Shown here: positions 34,744 through 42,200 of the stretch, one piece after another
How the letters are laid out: each line of letters opens with the position of its first letter
Numbering within the stretch: position 1 is the stretch's first letter
Assembly: GCF_018219455.1 (NCBI RefSeq)
Contig: NZ_CP056122.1
Span: 4,458,065-4,522,064 of the forward strand
Direction: 5' to 3'
From: Moritella sp. 5
GTDB taxonomy: Bacteria; Pseudomonadota; Gammaproteobacteria; Enterobacterales; Moritellaceae
Length of the DNA: 64,000 bases
Program-made: the position numbers and the translations under genes
Notes under the pieces: model-generated
What the model was told of the DNA's origin: nothing
The model's input: only the letters and a program-made list of their open reading frames with translations
Database searches by the model: none

Positions 34744-36661
34744 AATCATGCTTGGGCGGAACAAACTGAGTTTCAGTCATATCACTGTGTAATACTGCGA
34801 TCTTGCTCGGAGCACCATTCTCAGCAAAACTAACCATGCCAATACCACTGTGATTTACCAAACGTTTATCTCTGGCATTATTAGGTTTACAACCTCTAAT
34901 TGTCATACGCTTACGCTTAGTAAAAAAGTTCAGAGGTGAATAATAACCGTATAACCAAGCATTGAGCTTATCAAAACACGATAACAATTTTTCGGGAAAC
35001 TGATTTTTAAGTCCGCTACAAGTGATTTGGTATATTTTCGGTCCTCCATGGCGAAAGCGAATACCGACCTCATACGCAAACGAGTAATGTACATCACCCG
35101 ACAGGATCACAAACTGCTGCGGAGTTTTACGGTGCATAAAAATACTCAACAAGGTATTAGCTGTACCCGGATGTGCCATCCAGTTTTCAGCATCAACCAT
35201 TAACGAAGCCCCGCACATAGTCGCAATTCGCTGGATCGTTTCAATCACTTTTACACCATACATTGGCGCAGGCGACACTATAATGACTTTATCCTGCCCT
35301 ACTAGCTCATTCTGAAATTCCATCAAGGCTTCCCAATCCATAAGCCCTGAAGGTTTAGCTAAATTAGATTCACTGCGCCAACGCCTTGTACGTGTATCTA
35401 AGACCACTAATTTAGGCGATGTTGCTAAGGTATAGTGCCATTGTTCATACTTAAGTAAGGCGGTAATTAAGTCATCCTGAGTCTGCATCGAGGGTGAGTT
35501 GAAGTAACCTGCTAATGGCACGCTTAAATTAGCAATCATACACTGTGGATTATTCCCCAAACCTTGAAACAAAGTATAACCAATTAGCGCATTACCAATG
35601 ATCCGTTTCGAAAATGTATGGCCATAAGCGGCTTCTTCCCATTTCGCAGTCAGGTTCCAGTCATCAGTAACATCATGATCATCAAACATCATATAAGTCG
35701 GTAAATGAGCCATCAGGCGACGAACTTTACTTAGCCCCGCTTTAAAGACTAGTAAGTTATCCCATTCATGCTGCCAACGCGTCAAATGTTCAGCGGTTAA
35801 GCCTTCTACGTCACGGGGAATCGAGATCTGTTGCCATAATTCTGGTGACCAAGAGAGTAGATATAAGGCCATCACTTCACTGGCACTAACTAAGTGGTTT
35901 TCTGCCGATGTTGAAGTAAAAACAGCATGATTAACATACCAATTATGCAGTGCTGTTTTAGCGGGGTATTCAGTGCGGGGTAATAGGTCTATATGCCGTT
36001 GATACATATCTTCTGGCTGATAACCCAGTTCACGACTATTACTAATATTTGCCGAAAGAAACGTCTCATCTGGTAAGCCTAATAAATCAATTACTTTCCC
36101 GATAGCATATAGCATGGGTCCAGCCACATCATCGACATAAACCTGATCACCACTCAGCATCAATAATGCAGGTCGCTCATCTAATGAAGGCATTTGCTGC
36201 AATCGAGTATCAGCAGCGACTAACGCATCAGCACTATCATGGTGAGGCTGACGGCATGAGCCATGCAACAAATCATTAATTGTCGGCTTAACAATAACAC
36301 TTGGCAGAGGAGGTATTGTATTATCGACAGCGTGTATATCTGTGTAGCAAAGCCCTTCAATTTGAGCAAAAACATTTCCTGATATCGCATCACAGAGTTG
36401 ATATTTAACTTCAATCTCCGCAGGCAATAACACCTCGGCTGTCACATTAATTAAATACTGATAGGCATGCTTACCGAGTTGAATCGTGTGTACTTCATCA
36501 CCCGTTAACTGACGTGAAAAGCTGGCTCCCTGTAAGGTTAAATTCAATTCAGCTAACAACGTTGAACTCACAAACCATAAAGTGAAATGTTGTATATCGC
36601 AATGACGTAATATCGGTCCAGCAATAATAAGTGGTAATGATTCAGAAGTAGACGTTGGCAT
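34742..36661 (-). CDS. PhoD-like (alkaline phosphatase D family) metallophosphoesterase
   Basis: This is a 639-residue protein of the PhoD-like metallophosphatase fold. The metal-binding motifs are in order: GSCRQPHHD near 143, MLSGDQVYVDDVAG near 178, MMFDDHDVTDDWN near 320 and ILSGDVHYSFAYE near 520. There is no signal peptide or Tat motif, so the enzyme is probably cytoplasmic, unlike secreted PhoD of Bacillus. The N-terminal 130 residues resemble a beta-sandwich. The substrate is not predictable. It is the only gene between nadB and the ygfX-sdhE pair. Confidence 0.8.
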   Translation of the reverse strand: MPTSTSESLPLIIAGPILRHCDIQHFTLWFVSSTLLAELNLTLQGASFSRQLTGDEVHTIQLGKHAYQYLINVTAEVLLPAEIEVKYQLCDAISGNVFAQIEGLCYTDIHAVDNTIPPLPSVIVKPTINDLLHGSCRQPHHDSADALVAADTRLQQMPSLDERPALLMLSGDQVYVDDVAGPMLYAIGKVIDLLGLPDETFLSANISNSRELGYQPEDMYQRHIDLLPRTEYPAKTALHNWYVNHAVFTSTSAENHLVSASEVMALYLLSWSPELWQQISIPRDVEGLTAEHLTRWQHEWDNLLVFKAGLSKVRRLMAHLPTYMMFDDHDVTDDWNLTAKWEEAAYGHTFSKRIIGNALIGYTLFQGLGNNPQCMIANLSVPLAGYFNSPSMQTQDDLITALLKYEQWHYTLATSPKLVVLDTRTRRWRSESNLAKPSGLMDWEALMEFQNELVGQDKVIIVSPAPMYGVKVIETIQRIATMCGASLMVDAENWMAHPGTANTLLSIFMHRKTPQQFVILSGDVHYSFAYEVGIRFRHGGPKIYQITCSGLKNQFPEKLLSCFDKLNAWLYGYYSPLNFFTKRKRMTIRGCKPNNARDKRLVNHSGIGMVSFAENGAPSKIAVLHSDMTETQFVPPKHD

Positions 36662-36770
36662 TTATCGCTCTTAATAAAAAAGTAAAGCTATTGCAGAATA
36701 AACGTGAACAGTTACAGTTTGAAGATGAACTTACCAGTACTTAAACAATTCTTTACGCTCAAATAAAGTG

Positions 36771-36794
36771 TATACCCAAGTTACTTCAAGCTGC
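36771..36794. repeat. Single-arm copy of the TATACCCAAG repeat
   Basis: The 24 nt beginning TATACCCAAGTTACTTCAAG closely match the right arm (reverse strand) of the element at 32963-33033. The copy ends at the ygfX stop codon, and no opposing arm is seen. Confidence 0.6.
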
Positions 36795-37201
36795 TATTTT
36801 AAAATTTTAATAGTCCGAACTAGACGGCGATAATCAGTATCGTCGATAGCATCACGCATTATACATAATGACTGAACGCGCCCCTTATTTAAGCTGATAT
36901 AACTTAACTGAATAAAAAGGTCGGCGCTGCGTGAACATGGGGTAATTGCAAATAACTCACCCCCAGCGTCAAACTGAATGTAACCATTGGTGAAATAGGT
37001 AAAACTGGGACGGCGTAGCCAATGTTGCCTGCATTGAGAACCACACAAAGCAATAATGACTACGGAATAAACCAATTGCAGGGGTACAAGTGCTAGCCAA
37101 ATAAGCAGCAAACCGAGCACCAAACTATGTATTACAATACACAGTAACAACCAGTATTTAGATGGGCGTAACGTGACGCTACACTTTAACTCTTGAGACA
37201 A
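36794..37201 (-). CDS. ygfX: YgfX-family membrane protein (CptA-like)
   Basis: The 135-residue protein has two adjacent membrane helices (WLLLCIVIHSLVLGLLLIWL and LVYSVVIIALCG) and a C-terminal soluble part containing RRPSFTYFTNGYIQF. YgfX partners SdhE genetically; it has been described as an inhibitor of cell division proteins in E. coli and as interacting with SdhE in Serratia. Its start overlaps the sdhE gene by 23 nt, the usual arrangement. Confidence 0.85.
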   Translation of the reverse strand: MSQELKCSVTLRPSKYWLLLCIVIHSLVLGLLLIWLALVPLQLVYSVVIIALCGSQCRQHWLRRPSFTYFTNGYIQFDAGGELFAITPCSRSADLFIQLSYISLNKGRVQSLCIMRDAIDDTDYRRLVRTIKILK

Positions 37202-37430
37202 TTTTATTCATCATATAGGCTAACTCTGGATCTTCACACTTTTCATGACCCATTGCCCAAGCAAATAACTCTGGATCTTCGCCTTCTAACAAGCGTTGGA
37301 AAATCAATTTATCTTCATCTGATAAATCATCATAAGCTTCATCCACAAACGGACGAAATAATACATCGAGTTCTAGCATGCCACGGCGACAAGCCCAGCG
37401 TAAACGCGCCTTTGAATCTAACTTAGTCAT
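37179..37430 (-). CDS. sdhE: FAD assembly factor SdhE
   Basis: SdhE promotes covalent attachment of FAD to succinate dehydrogenase and fumarate reductase. The 83-residue protein has the diagnostic RLRWACRRGMLELDVLFRPF (RGxxE motif) and LIFQRLLEGEDPELFAWAMG. It is upstream of and overlapping ygfX, and divergent from ygfZ. Confidence 0.95.
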   Translation of the reverse strand: MTKLDSKARLRWACRRGMLELDVLFRPFVDEAYDDLSDEDKLIFQRLLEGEDPELFAWAMGHEKCEDPELAYMMNKIVSRVKV

Positions 37431-37550
37431 CTTTTTCCCTTATCATATTGTCCATAAGTTAATTCTATCATAAAAATAAACAAGATCTTATAAAGACAAA
37501 TGCTTGCGTTCAATCTACCATAGAGAAAACCAGCCAGAGAAGAGTAAACA

Positions 37551-38537
37551 ATGACGCAATTTAATAAACTGACCCTAGCATCAACAGACGCATTACCAAA
37601 TGTGATCGTAAGCGAACTATCGCACTGGGGATTGATGACTGCAACAGGTGAGCAGCGTTTAAGTTACTTACAAGGCCAATTGACTTGTGATCTGGTGGGC
37701 TTAGAAGATCAACAAACAACTTGGGGTGGTCATTGCGATCCAAAAGGCAAACTGTGGTCAACATTCCAAGTAGCTAAAAAAGGCAATTCATTTTATTTCA
37801 TCATGCGCAAAGACGCATTAGCGATCACCCTGCCTGAACTAAAGAAATACGCGGTATTCTCAAAAGTAGAACTTACCGATGCCTCTGCATTTTGTAACCT
37901 TTACGGTGTCGCTGGCGAACAAGCAGAGCAGTGGTTGAATAAGACTTTTGCAATGACGTTAGGCGAAGAAGCTGTTACTCATTTACCAAATGGTTTTGTG
38001 ATGCGACTTATTGGTGAAACACCGCGTTTCTTAGTCTTATTACAAAAAAGTGATGCCTCTCTGCAACAAATCAGCCAACACTTAGCTGAAGCAGCAACCG
38101 ATGATGGTTCATTCTGGGATGCGTTAGATATTTTAGCCGCAGCACCGATTGTGAGCGCAGCAATGAGCAGCGTGCAGATCCCACAAGCATTCAACTTACA
38201 AGCTTATGATGGTATTAGTTTTAAGAAAGGTTGCTACACAGGACAAGAAACAGTCGCTCGTGCTAAATACCGTGGTACCAACAAACGTGCCATGGCGATC
38301 TTAACTGGTGCAACAGCTACTGAAGTAAACAGTGGCGATAACATTGAATTGCAACTGGGTGAGAACTGGCGTAGCAGCGGTAAAGTAAACCTAAGCTACC
38401 GTTATAGTGACGGCGTGCAATTGATTTCAAGTGTGATGCCAAATAACCTTGAAGCAGATAGCGTGTTTAAAATTACCGATAACGAATCAACGTTAGCCTT
38501 CATGCAATTACCATATTCATTGGTAGACGTAGACTAA
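37551..38537 (+). CDS. ygfZ: Folate-binding Fe-S/tRNA-modification protein YgfZ
   Basis: YgfZ is a tetrahydrofolate-dependent protein needed for some Fe-S enzymes such as MiaB. The 328-residue protein is related to the GcvT fold and has the signature KKGCYTGQETVARAKYRG with its conserved Cys. It is divergent from sdhE, as in E. coli. The accessory islet starts after it. Confidence 0.95.
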   Translation: MTQFNKLTLASTDALPNVIVSELSHWGLMTATGEQRLSYLQGQLTCDLVGLEDQQTTWGGHCDPKGKLWSTFQVAKKGNSFYFIMRKDALAITLPELKKYAVFSKVELTDASAFCNLYGVAGEQAEQWLNKTFAMTLGEEAVTHLPNGFVMRLIGETPRFLVLLQKSDASLQQISQHLAEAATDDGSFWDALDILAAAPIVSAAMSSVQIPQAFNLQAYDGISFKKGCYTGQETVARAKYRGTNKRAMAILTGATATEVNSGDNIELQLGENWRSSGKVNLSYRYSDGVQLISSVMPNNLEADSVFKITDNESTLAFMQLPYSLVDVD

Positions 38538-38562
38538 CTGTAACACGGTTAAGTTATCATTG

Positions 38563-38596
38563 ATTATCGGTTTATTATCTAGAATAAACCGATAAT
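38563..38596. repeat. Perfect 14-bp inverted repeat after ygfZ
   Basis: ATTATCGGTTTATT (38563-38576) and its exact complement (38583-38596) flank the loop ATCTAG. There is no following T-run, so it may be a weak terminator or a binding site. Confidence 0.7.
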
Positions 38597-38778
38597 ACCT
38601 ATCGCCACAGCCCTATCAGCAGTCACATTCTAAAGTAATAAATACTTCCCTTATATTGTATACAACCTGCAGCTCAAAAATATAGTATGACACCTAACTA
38701 CATTTAACAAGCAATACATTATTATCTTACCAATCAAAACACCACTAAATGACTACCCACTTTTATATAAAAAAGCCA

Positions 38779-38808
38779 TTGACAATACAATTTAAGCATG
38801 GTTAATAT
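38779..38808 (+). promoter_or_regulatory. Candidate promoter of the AfsA-like operon
   Basis: TTGACA (38779-38784), an 18-bp spacer and TAATAT (38803-38808) form a plausible sigma-70 promoter. The -10 overlaps the 22-bp palindrome. The leader to the ATG at 38914 would be about 100 nt. Confidence 0.55.
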
Positions 38809-38827
38809 AATAAGGCGCCTTATTATA
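38806..38827. promoter_or_regulatory. 22-bp perfect palindromic operator
   Basis: TATAATAAGGC (38806-38816) is followed directly by its exact complement GCCTTATTATA (38817-38827). It overlaps the likely -10 and start site, the position of a repressor operator. The half-site TATAATAAGG recurs at 43081-43090 in front of the marR-family gene. Confidence 0.75.
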
Positions 38828-38913
38828 CACCTCATCACTATAATCAATTCGCAATCTTTACTATTTACCAAACGCTTTTATCAAAAATAGAATCAACAGG
38901 TTGGAGAGTAATT

Positions 38914-39690
38914 ATGAAAACTAAAACAATGTTAGTTGTGGGTAATATCTTTTCAAACTTTGCCGAGATGCATGAAATGGTCATCACCTTTGATACATTT
39001 TTTGAAACCTTAGACACAGAGTTCGTAGACCAGTTTTACTTACGTATTGGCCAAGGCATTTCTAACACAGAGCTTACCGAAATTGTTCAAGCCATTGCGG
39101 CCTCGAAACATAAAGGCAAATTTATTTTCAACGACACCAAATTACTCGCCTATCAAGATGACGCTGAACATCAGCGTAAAGTGCATAAACATTATTCCTC
39201 GAATGTCATGATCTCACCGCCACTCAATCTAGGTGCGAGTTGCTTCACCAGCGAACTACATCTACAAAGTGATTGCGAAGAACTAGGCGACCACACCACA
39301 GGTCAACACATTCAGGGCATGATACTCGTCGAAGCCGCTCGCCAAATGATGCTATCGGTCAGTGAGAATTACTTACTTAAGGATGGGATTAAAGGTAATG
39401 CTTACTTCGTATTACACAATATCAATATCGCCTTTAAAAATTTCATGTTTCCCGCCAATGCTGATATACGCTTCATCGCGTCCAACATAGAGCATAAAAA
39501 AAGTGGTTCAATGCATGCAGAAAGTATGACTACATTCTTCCAAAATGACATTGAGATGGCCGAGGTATCAATCGACTTCACCGCTTATGACCAAAACTAT
39601 ATAGCCGCAAAAGAAAACGCAATGGCCGAAGCAACCTGTGATGTAATTGCAGAAACCTGCGAGGCGGAACAGGAGCTTAAATATGCCTAA
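38914..39690 (+). CDS. AfsA-like hot-dog protein (putative butyrolactone-type signal synthase)
   Basis: The 258-residue protein has a hot-dog region at about 88-235 with the AfsA-family core GDHTTGQHIQGMILVEAARQ, then FVLHNINIAFKNF and a terminal strand region. AfsA in Streptomyces condenses a beta-ketoacyl thioester with dihydroxyacetone phosphate to start gamma-butyrolactone synthesis. Only one such domain is evident here, where AfsA has two hot-dog halves, and the first 85 residues are unfamiliar. The ATG has GGAG 7 nt upstream. It overlaps the next gene by 8 nt. Family assignment is by motif recognition; enzymatic role is inferred. Confidence 0.72.
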   Translation: MKTKTMLVVGNIFSNFAEMHEMVITFDTFFETLDTEFVDQFYLRIGQGISNTELTEIVQAIAASKHKGKFIFNDTKLLAYQDDAEHQRKVHKHYSSNVMISPPLNLGASCFTSELHLQSDCEELGDHTTGQHIQGMILVEAARQMMLSVSENYLLKDGIKGNAYFVLHNINIAFKNFMFPANADIRFIASNIEHKKSGSMHAESMTTFFQNDIEMAEVSIDFTAYDQNYIAAKENAMAEATCDVIAETCEAEQELKYA

Positions 39691-40381
39691 TAGCAAGATT
39701 GAAAATGTTCAAAAAATTGCATTCTTTGACGTCGATGAAACCATCATAAACCGTAAGAGTATGTTCGATTTTCTGCGTTTTTATCTAGAACGTAAAAGAG
39801 GTTACTTAGGTAAAGTTCAATATCAGATGTATTGGTCGATGTGTAAAGTATTAGCCAAATTAGGCGTCAGTCGCGACAAAATAAATAGCCTGTATTACCG
39901 CCTTTATCGTGGAGAAAGCTATCAACAACTGATGCTAAAAGGTCATGAATGGTATGTACAACGCAAACAACAAAAGGATTTTTTCATTCAACCAAGCGTA
40001 GACCGCTTAATAAAGTTAAATAATGACGGTTATGACATTGTCTTTATATCCGGTTCATTCCGTCCTTGCTTAGAACCACTTGCCCAAGCACTCAATGTAA
40101 ATACTATTTTGTGTGCAGAGCTTATCGTGAATGACGATGTGATATCAGGGCAGTTATCACAACAAGCAATAGGTAATAACAAAGCACGCTTGATTCACTC
40201 GCTGCTAACTACAACAGGTGTTGACCCAAAGGATTGTTACGCATTTGGCGATCATATCAGTGACCTCGCTATGCTCAAGATGGTTGGACACCCTATCGTT
40301 GTCGCTAATTGCCCAGAACTAATAGACATTGCCGAGCAAAATCACTGGGAACAAATCAAATATATCAAGGAGCCAGTATGA
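39683..40381 (+). CDS. HAD-IB family phosphatase
   Basis: The 232-residue hydrolase belongs to the SerB/CicA-like HAD subfamily IB. Motif I is FFDVDETII near residue 15, motif II is VFISGSF, the Lys of motif III lies in GNNKARLIH, and motif IV is FGDHISDLAML. The frame is open from 39647, but the ATG at 39683 has AGGAG upstream and overlaps the AfsA-like stop. Between an AfsA-like gene and a reductase gene, a role in dephosphorylating a phosphorylated intermediate is likely but inferred. Confidence 0.85.
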   Translation: MPNSKIENVQKIAFFDVDETIINRKSMFDFLRFYLERKRGYLGKVQYQMYWSMCKVLAKLGVSRDKINSLYYRLYRGESYQQLMLKGHEWYVQRKQQKDFFIQPSVDRLIKLNNDGYDIVFISGSFRPCLEPLAQALNVNTILCAELIVNDDVISGQLSQQAIGNNKARLIHSLLTTTGVDPKDCYAFGDHISDLAMLKMVGHPIVVANCPELIDIAEQNHWEQIKYIKEPV

Positions 40382-41406
40382 ACATGTTAACAATAGGTAA
40401 TAGTAACCTTAGCGTCACTCCTCAAGGCTTAGGCTGTATGGGAATGTCAGAGTTTTACGGTCAAAGCGATGATAACCACAGTAAACAGCTATTGCAGAAT
40501 GCTGTGTCTTCTGGGGTTAATTTCTTTGATACAGCCGATATCTACGGTTATGGCCGCAATGAAATATTACTGGGGGAATTCATCGCGACTCTCCCCGACC
40601 GAACACAAGTTGTGATAGCCACCAAATGTGGCATTATTCGTGACGAACACGATTTGCAAAAACGTGGTGTTGATAATAGTCGTGAATATATTTTTGCATG
40701 CTGTGAGGCCAGTATTGCGCGTTTAAATACCACTATAGATCTGTATTATTTACATCGGGTGATTGATAATCCAGACGCCATTTTCGTCGCGATGTCGGCA
40801 ATGGCATCACTGCTAAAAGCAGGTAAAATTAAAGCAGTAGGGCTCTCTGAAGCCAACGCTGAGTATATTCGCTACGCCCACCAATGTTTATTAGATATAA
40901 CAAAAGGTAAACATGGGATCAGTGCCGTCCAATCGGAATACTCATTACTCAGCCGTGGTGTCGAAAGCGATGGTGTTCTCGATACATGTCGTGAATTAGG
41001 GATTACATTTATTGCATATAGTCCTATCAGTCGAGGGTTATTAAGTGGCGAATTAAATACCCTAGATAAATTAGACCATGATGACTTTCGCCGTACATTA
41101 CCCCGATTTAGTGATGAAAATCTTAATCATAATAACAAATTAACCACAGCATTAACTGAATTAGCACAAGCAAAATCCAGCACTCCAGCACAACTAGCAC
41201 TTGCTTGGTTAATGCATAAATCTCCGGCGGTGATCCCAATACCGGGAACCAAACAACAAAAATATTTACAACAAAATATCAACGCAATGCAAGTAACGCT
41301 TAGTGCGGACGAGATGAATTTACTGAACTCACTGAGTGCTAATTTTCATGTCCAAGGAACTCGCTATACCGAGCAAGCTATGCGTAGTTATGCGCTCACC
41401 GAATAA
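40378..41406 (+). CDS. Aldo/keto reductase
   Basis: The 342-residue NADPH-dependent oxidoreductase has the family landmarks LGCMGMSEFYG, NFFDTADIYGYGRNEILLGE with catalytic Asp/Tyr, LYYLHRVID with the active-site His, and PIPGTKQQKYLQQN for NADPH binding. The ATG at 40378 follows GGAG and overlaps the HAD stop as ATGA, so the two are coupled. The substrate is unknown; reduction of a keto or butenolide intermediate would fit the operon. Confidence 0.88.
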   Translation: MNMLTIGNSNLSVTPQGLGCMGMSEFYGQSDDNHSKQLLQNAVSSGVNFFDTADIYGYGRNEILLGEFIATLPDRTQVVIATKCGIIRDEHDLQKRGVDNSREYIFACCEASIARLNTTIDLYYLHRVIDNPDAIFVAMSAMASLLKAGKIKAVGLSEANAEYIRYAHQCLLDITKGKHGISAVQSEYSLLSRGVESDGVLDTCRELGITFIAYSPISRGLLSGELNTLDKLDHDDFRRTLPRFSDENLNHNNKLTTALTELAQAKSSTPAQLALAWLMHKSPAVIPIPGTKQQKYLQQNINAMQVTLSADEMNLLNSLSANFHVQGTRYTEQAMRSYALTE

Positions 41407-41453
41407 TGATTTAATTTTCAACCATACTTTACTCATTTTTGAAGGAAATCGTT

Positions 41454-42080
41454 ATGAAAAACAACCTAATTATTAGCTCAGAAGTTATTGCCCTAAATTC
41501 AAAATCCACTGCAGCATGGGATATTTGGTCCAACGCAGGCAATACAGATTTACCATCCGGTTCTGTGCGAAAATGTTACTACTTAGAAGAAAACAAAAAC
41601 CATTTTTTAGAACTTATTGCTGTTGAAAAATTCAGTGACCTCGAAAAATTAATGATCCAACGTGAAGCATTCATGACCGAGCTATCACCTTTATTAAGTA
41701 GTGATATTCGTCAACAAGTCTTTCAACTTGAAGACACTGTCAAACCAATTGACACCGCGCTACCAACTACAGAGAAGTTGCAATTACGCTACATTGAAGT
41801 GCCATTATCTGTAAAAGACGCTTATCTGAATTGGCGTGAAGATACTATCTTTGAAGTTGTACGTGGCGCTTCACAGATTGATTGCTTCCTTGCTTATCGA
41901 ACGCTATTTAGCACCCAACCAGGGGTCATGTTCTTATCCGGCTTCAACGGAGACAGTAACCAATACATGGCTGATATATTCCTAACACCGAAATACCAAC
42001 AGATAGTCAAAGAGGCCGGTGATCAATACATCACTGGTGGTGCTGATGGTCTTTATACTCGTATTTTTGTTGCGGCATAA
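41454..42080 (+). CDS. Uncharacterised protein, possibly dimeric alpha/beta-barrel fold
   Basis: A 208-residue protein I do not recognise. The C-terminal half (LRYIEVPLSVKDAYLNWRED to DGLYTRIFVAA) has the alternating strand-helix-strand pattern of ferredoxin-like dimeric barrels, the fold of antibiotic-biosynthesis monooxygenases and EthD proteins. The N-terminal half has a similar pattern, so it may be two fused units. The frame opens at a TTG at 41439; the ATG at 41454 with GAAGGA upstream is the start. It lies 47 nt after the reductase gene and is probably in the same operon. Confidence 0.7.
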   Translation: MKNNLIISSEVIALNSKSTAAWDIWSNAGNTDLPSGSVRKCYYLEENKNHFLELIAVEKFSDLEKLMIQREAFMTELSPLLSSDIRQQVFQLEDTVKPIDTALPTTEKLQLRYIEVPLSVKDAYLNWREDTIFEVVRGASQIDCFLAYRTLFSTQPGVMFLSGFNGDSNQYMADIFLTPKYQQIVKEAGDQYITGGADGLYTRIFVAA

Positions 42081-42113
42081 CTTTTTATTCCATAACTTTT
42101 TTTATTACATAAC
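42076..42113. repeat. Short direct repeats after the 208-residue gene
   Basis: CATAAC starts at 42076, 42091 and 42108. The first two units continue into CTTTTT-rich tracts ending in ATT, giving an imperfect tandem of 15-17 nt. The first copy includes the stop codon. Confidence 0.6.
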
Positions 42114-42140
42114 TGTGTTGTTGCTACATGACATAGCAGG

Positions 42141-42180
42141 CAGGTAAGTGTAGATATTACCAATGCACTTACCTGTTCTT
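42141..42180 (+). terminator. Hairpin, probable terminator of the AfsA-like operon
   Basis: CAGGTAAGTG (42141-42150) pairs perfectly with CACTTACCTG (42166-42175) across a 15-nt loop, followed by TTCTT. The weak T-run leaves open that it is an operator for the next gene. Confidence 0.5.
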
Positions 42181-42200
42181 ATCGTAACAAGGGGCAGGTG

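Larger units (their letters stand above)
38538..38913. other. Intergenic region before the AfsA-like operon
   Basis: This 376-nt AT-rich stretch contains no gene. It holds a 14-bp hairpin (38563-38596) near the ygfZ end, and a promoter with a 22-bp palindrome (38779-38827) upstream of the AfsA-like gene. Confidence 0.8.
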
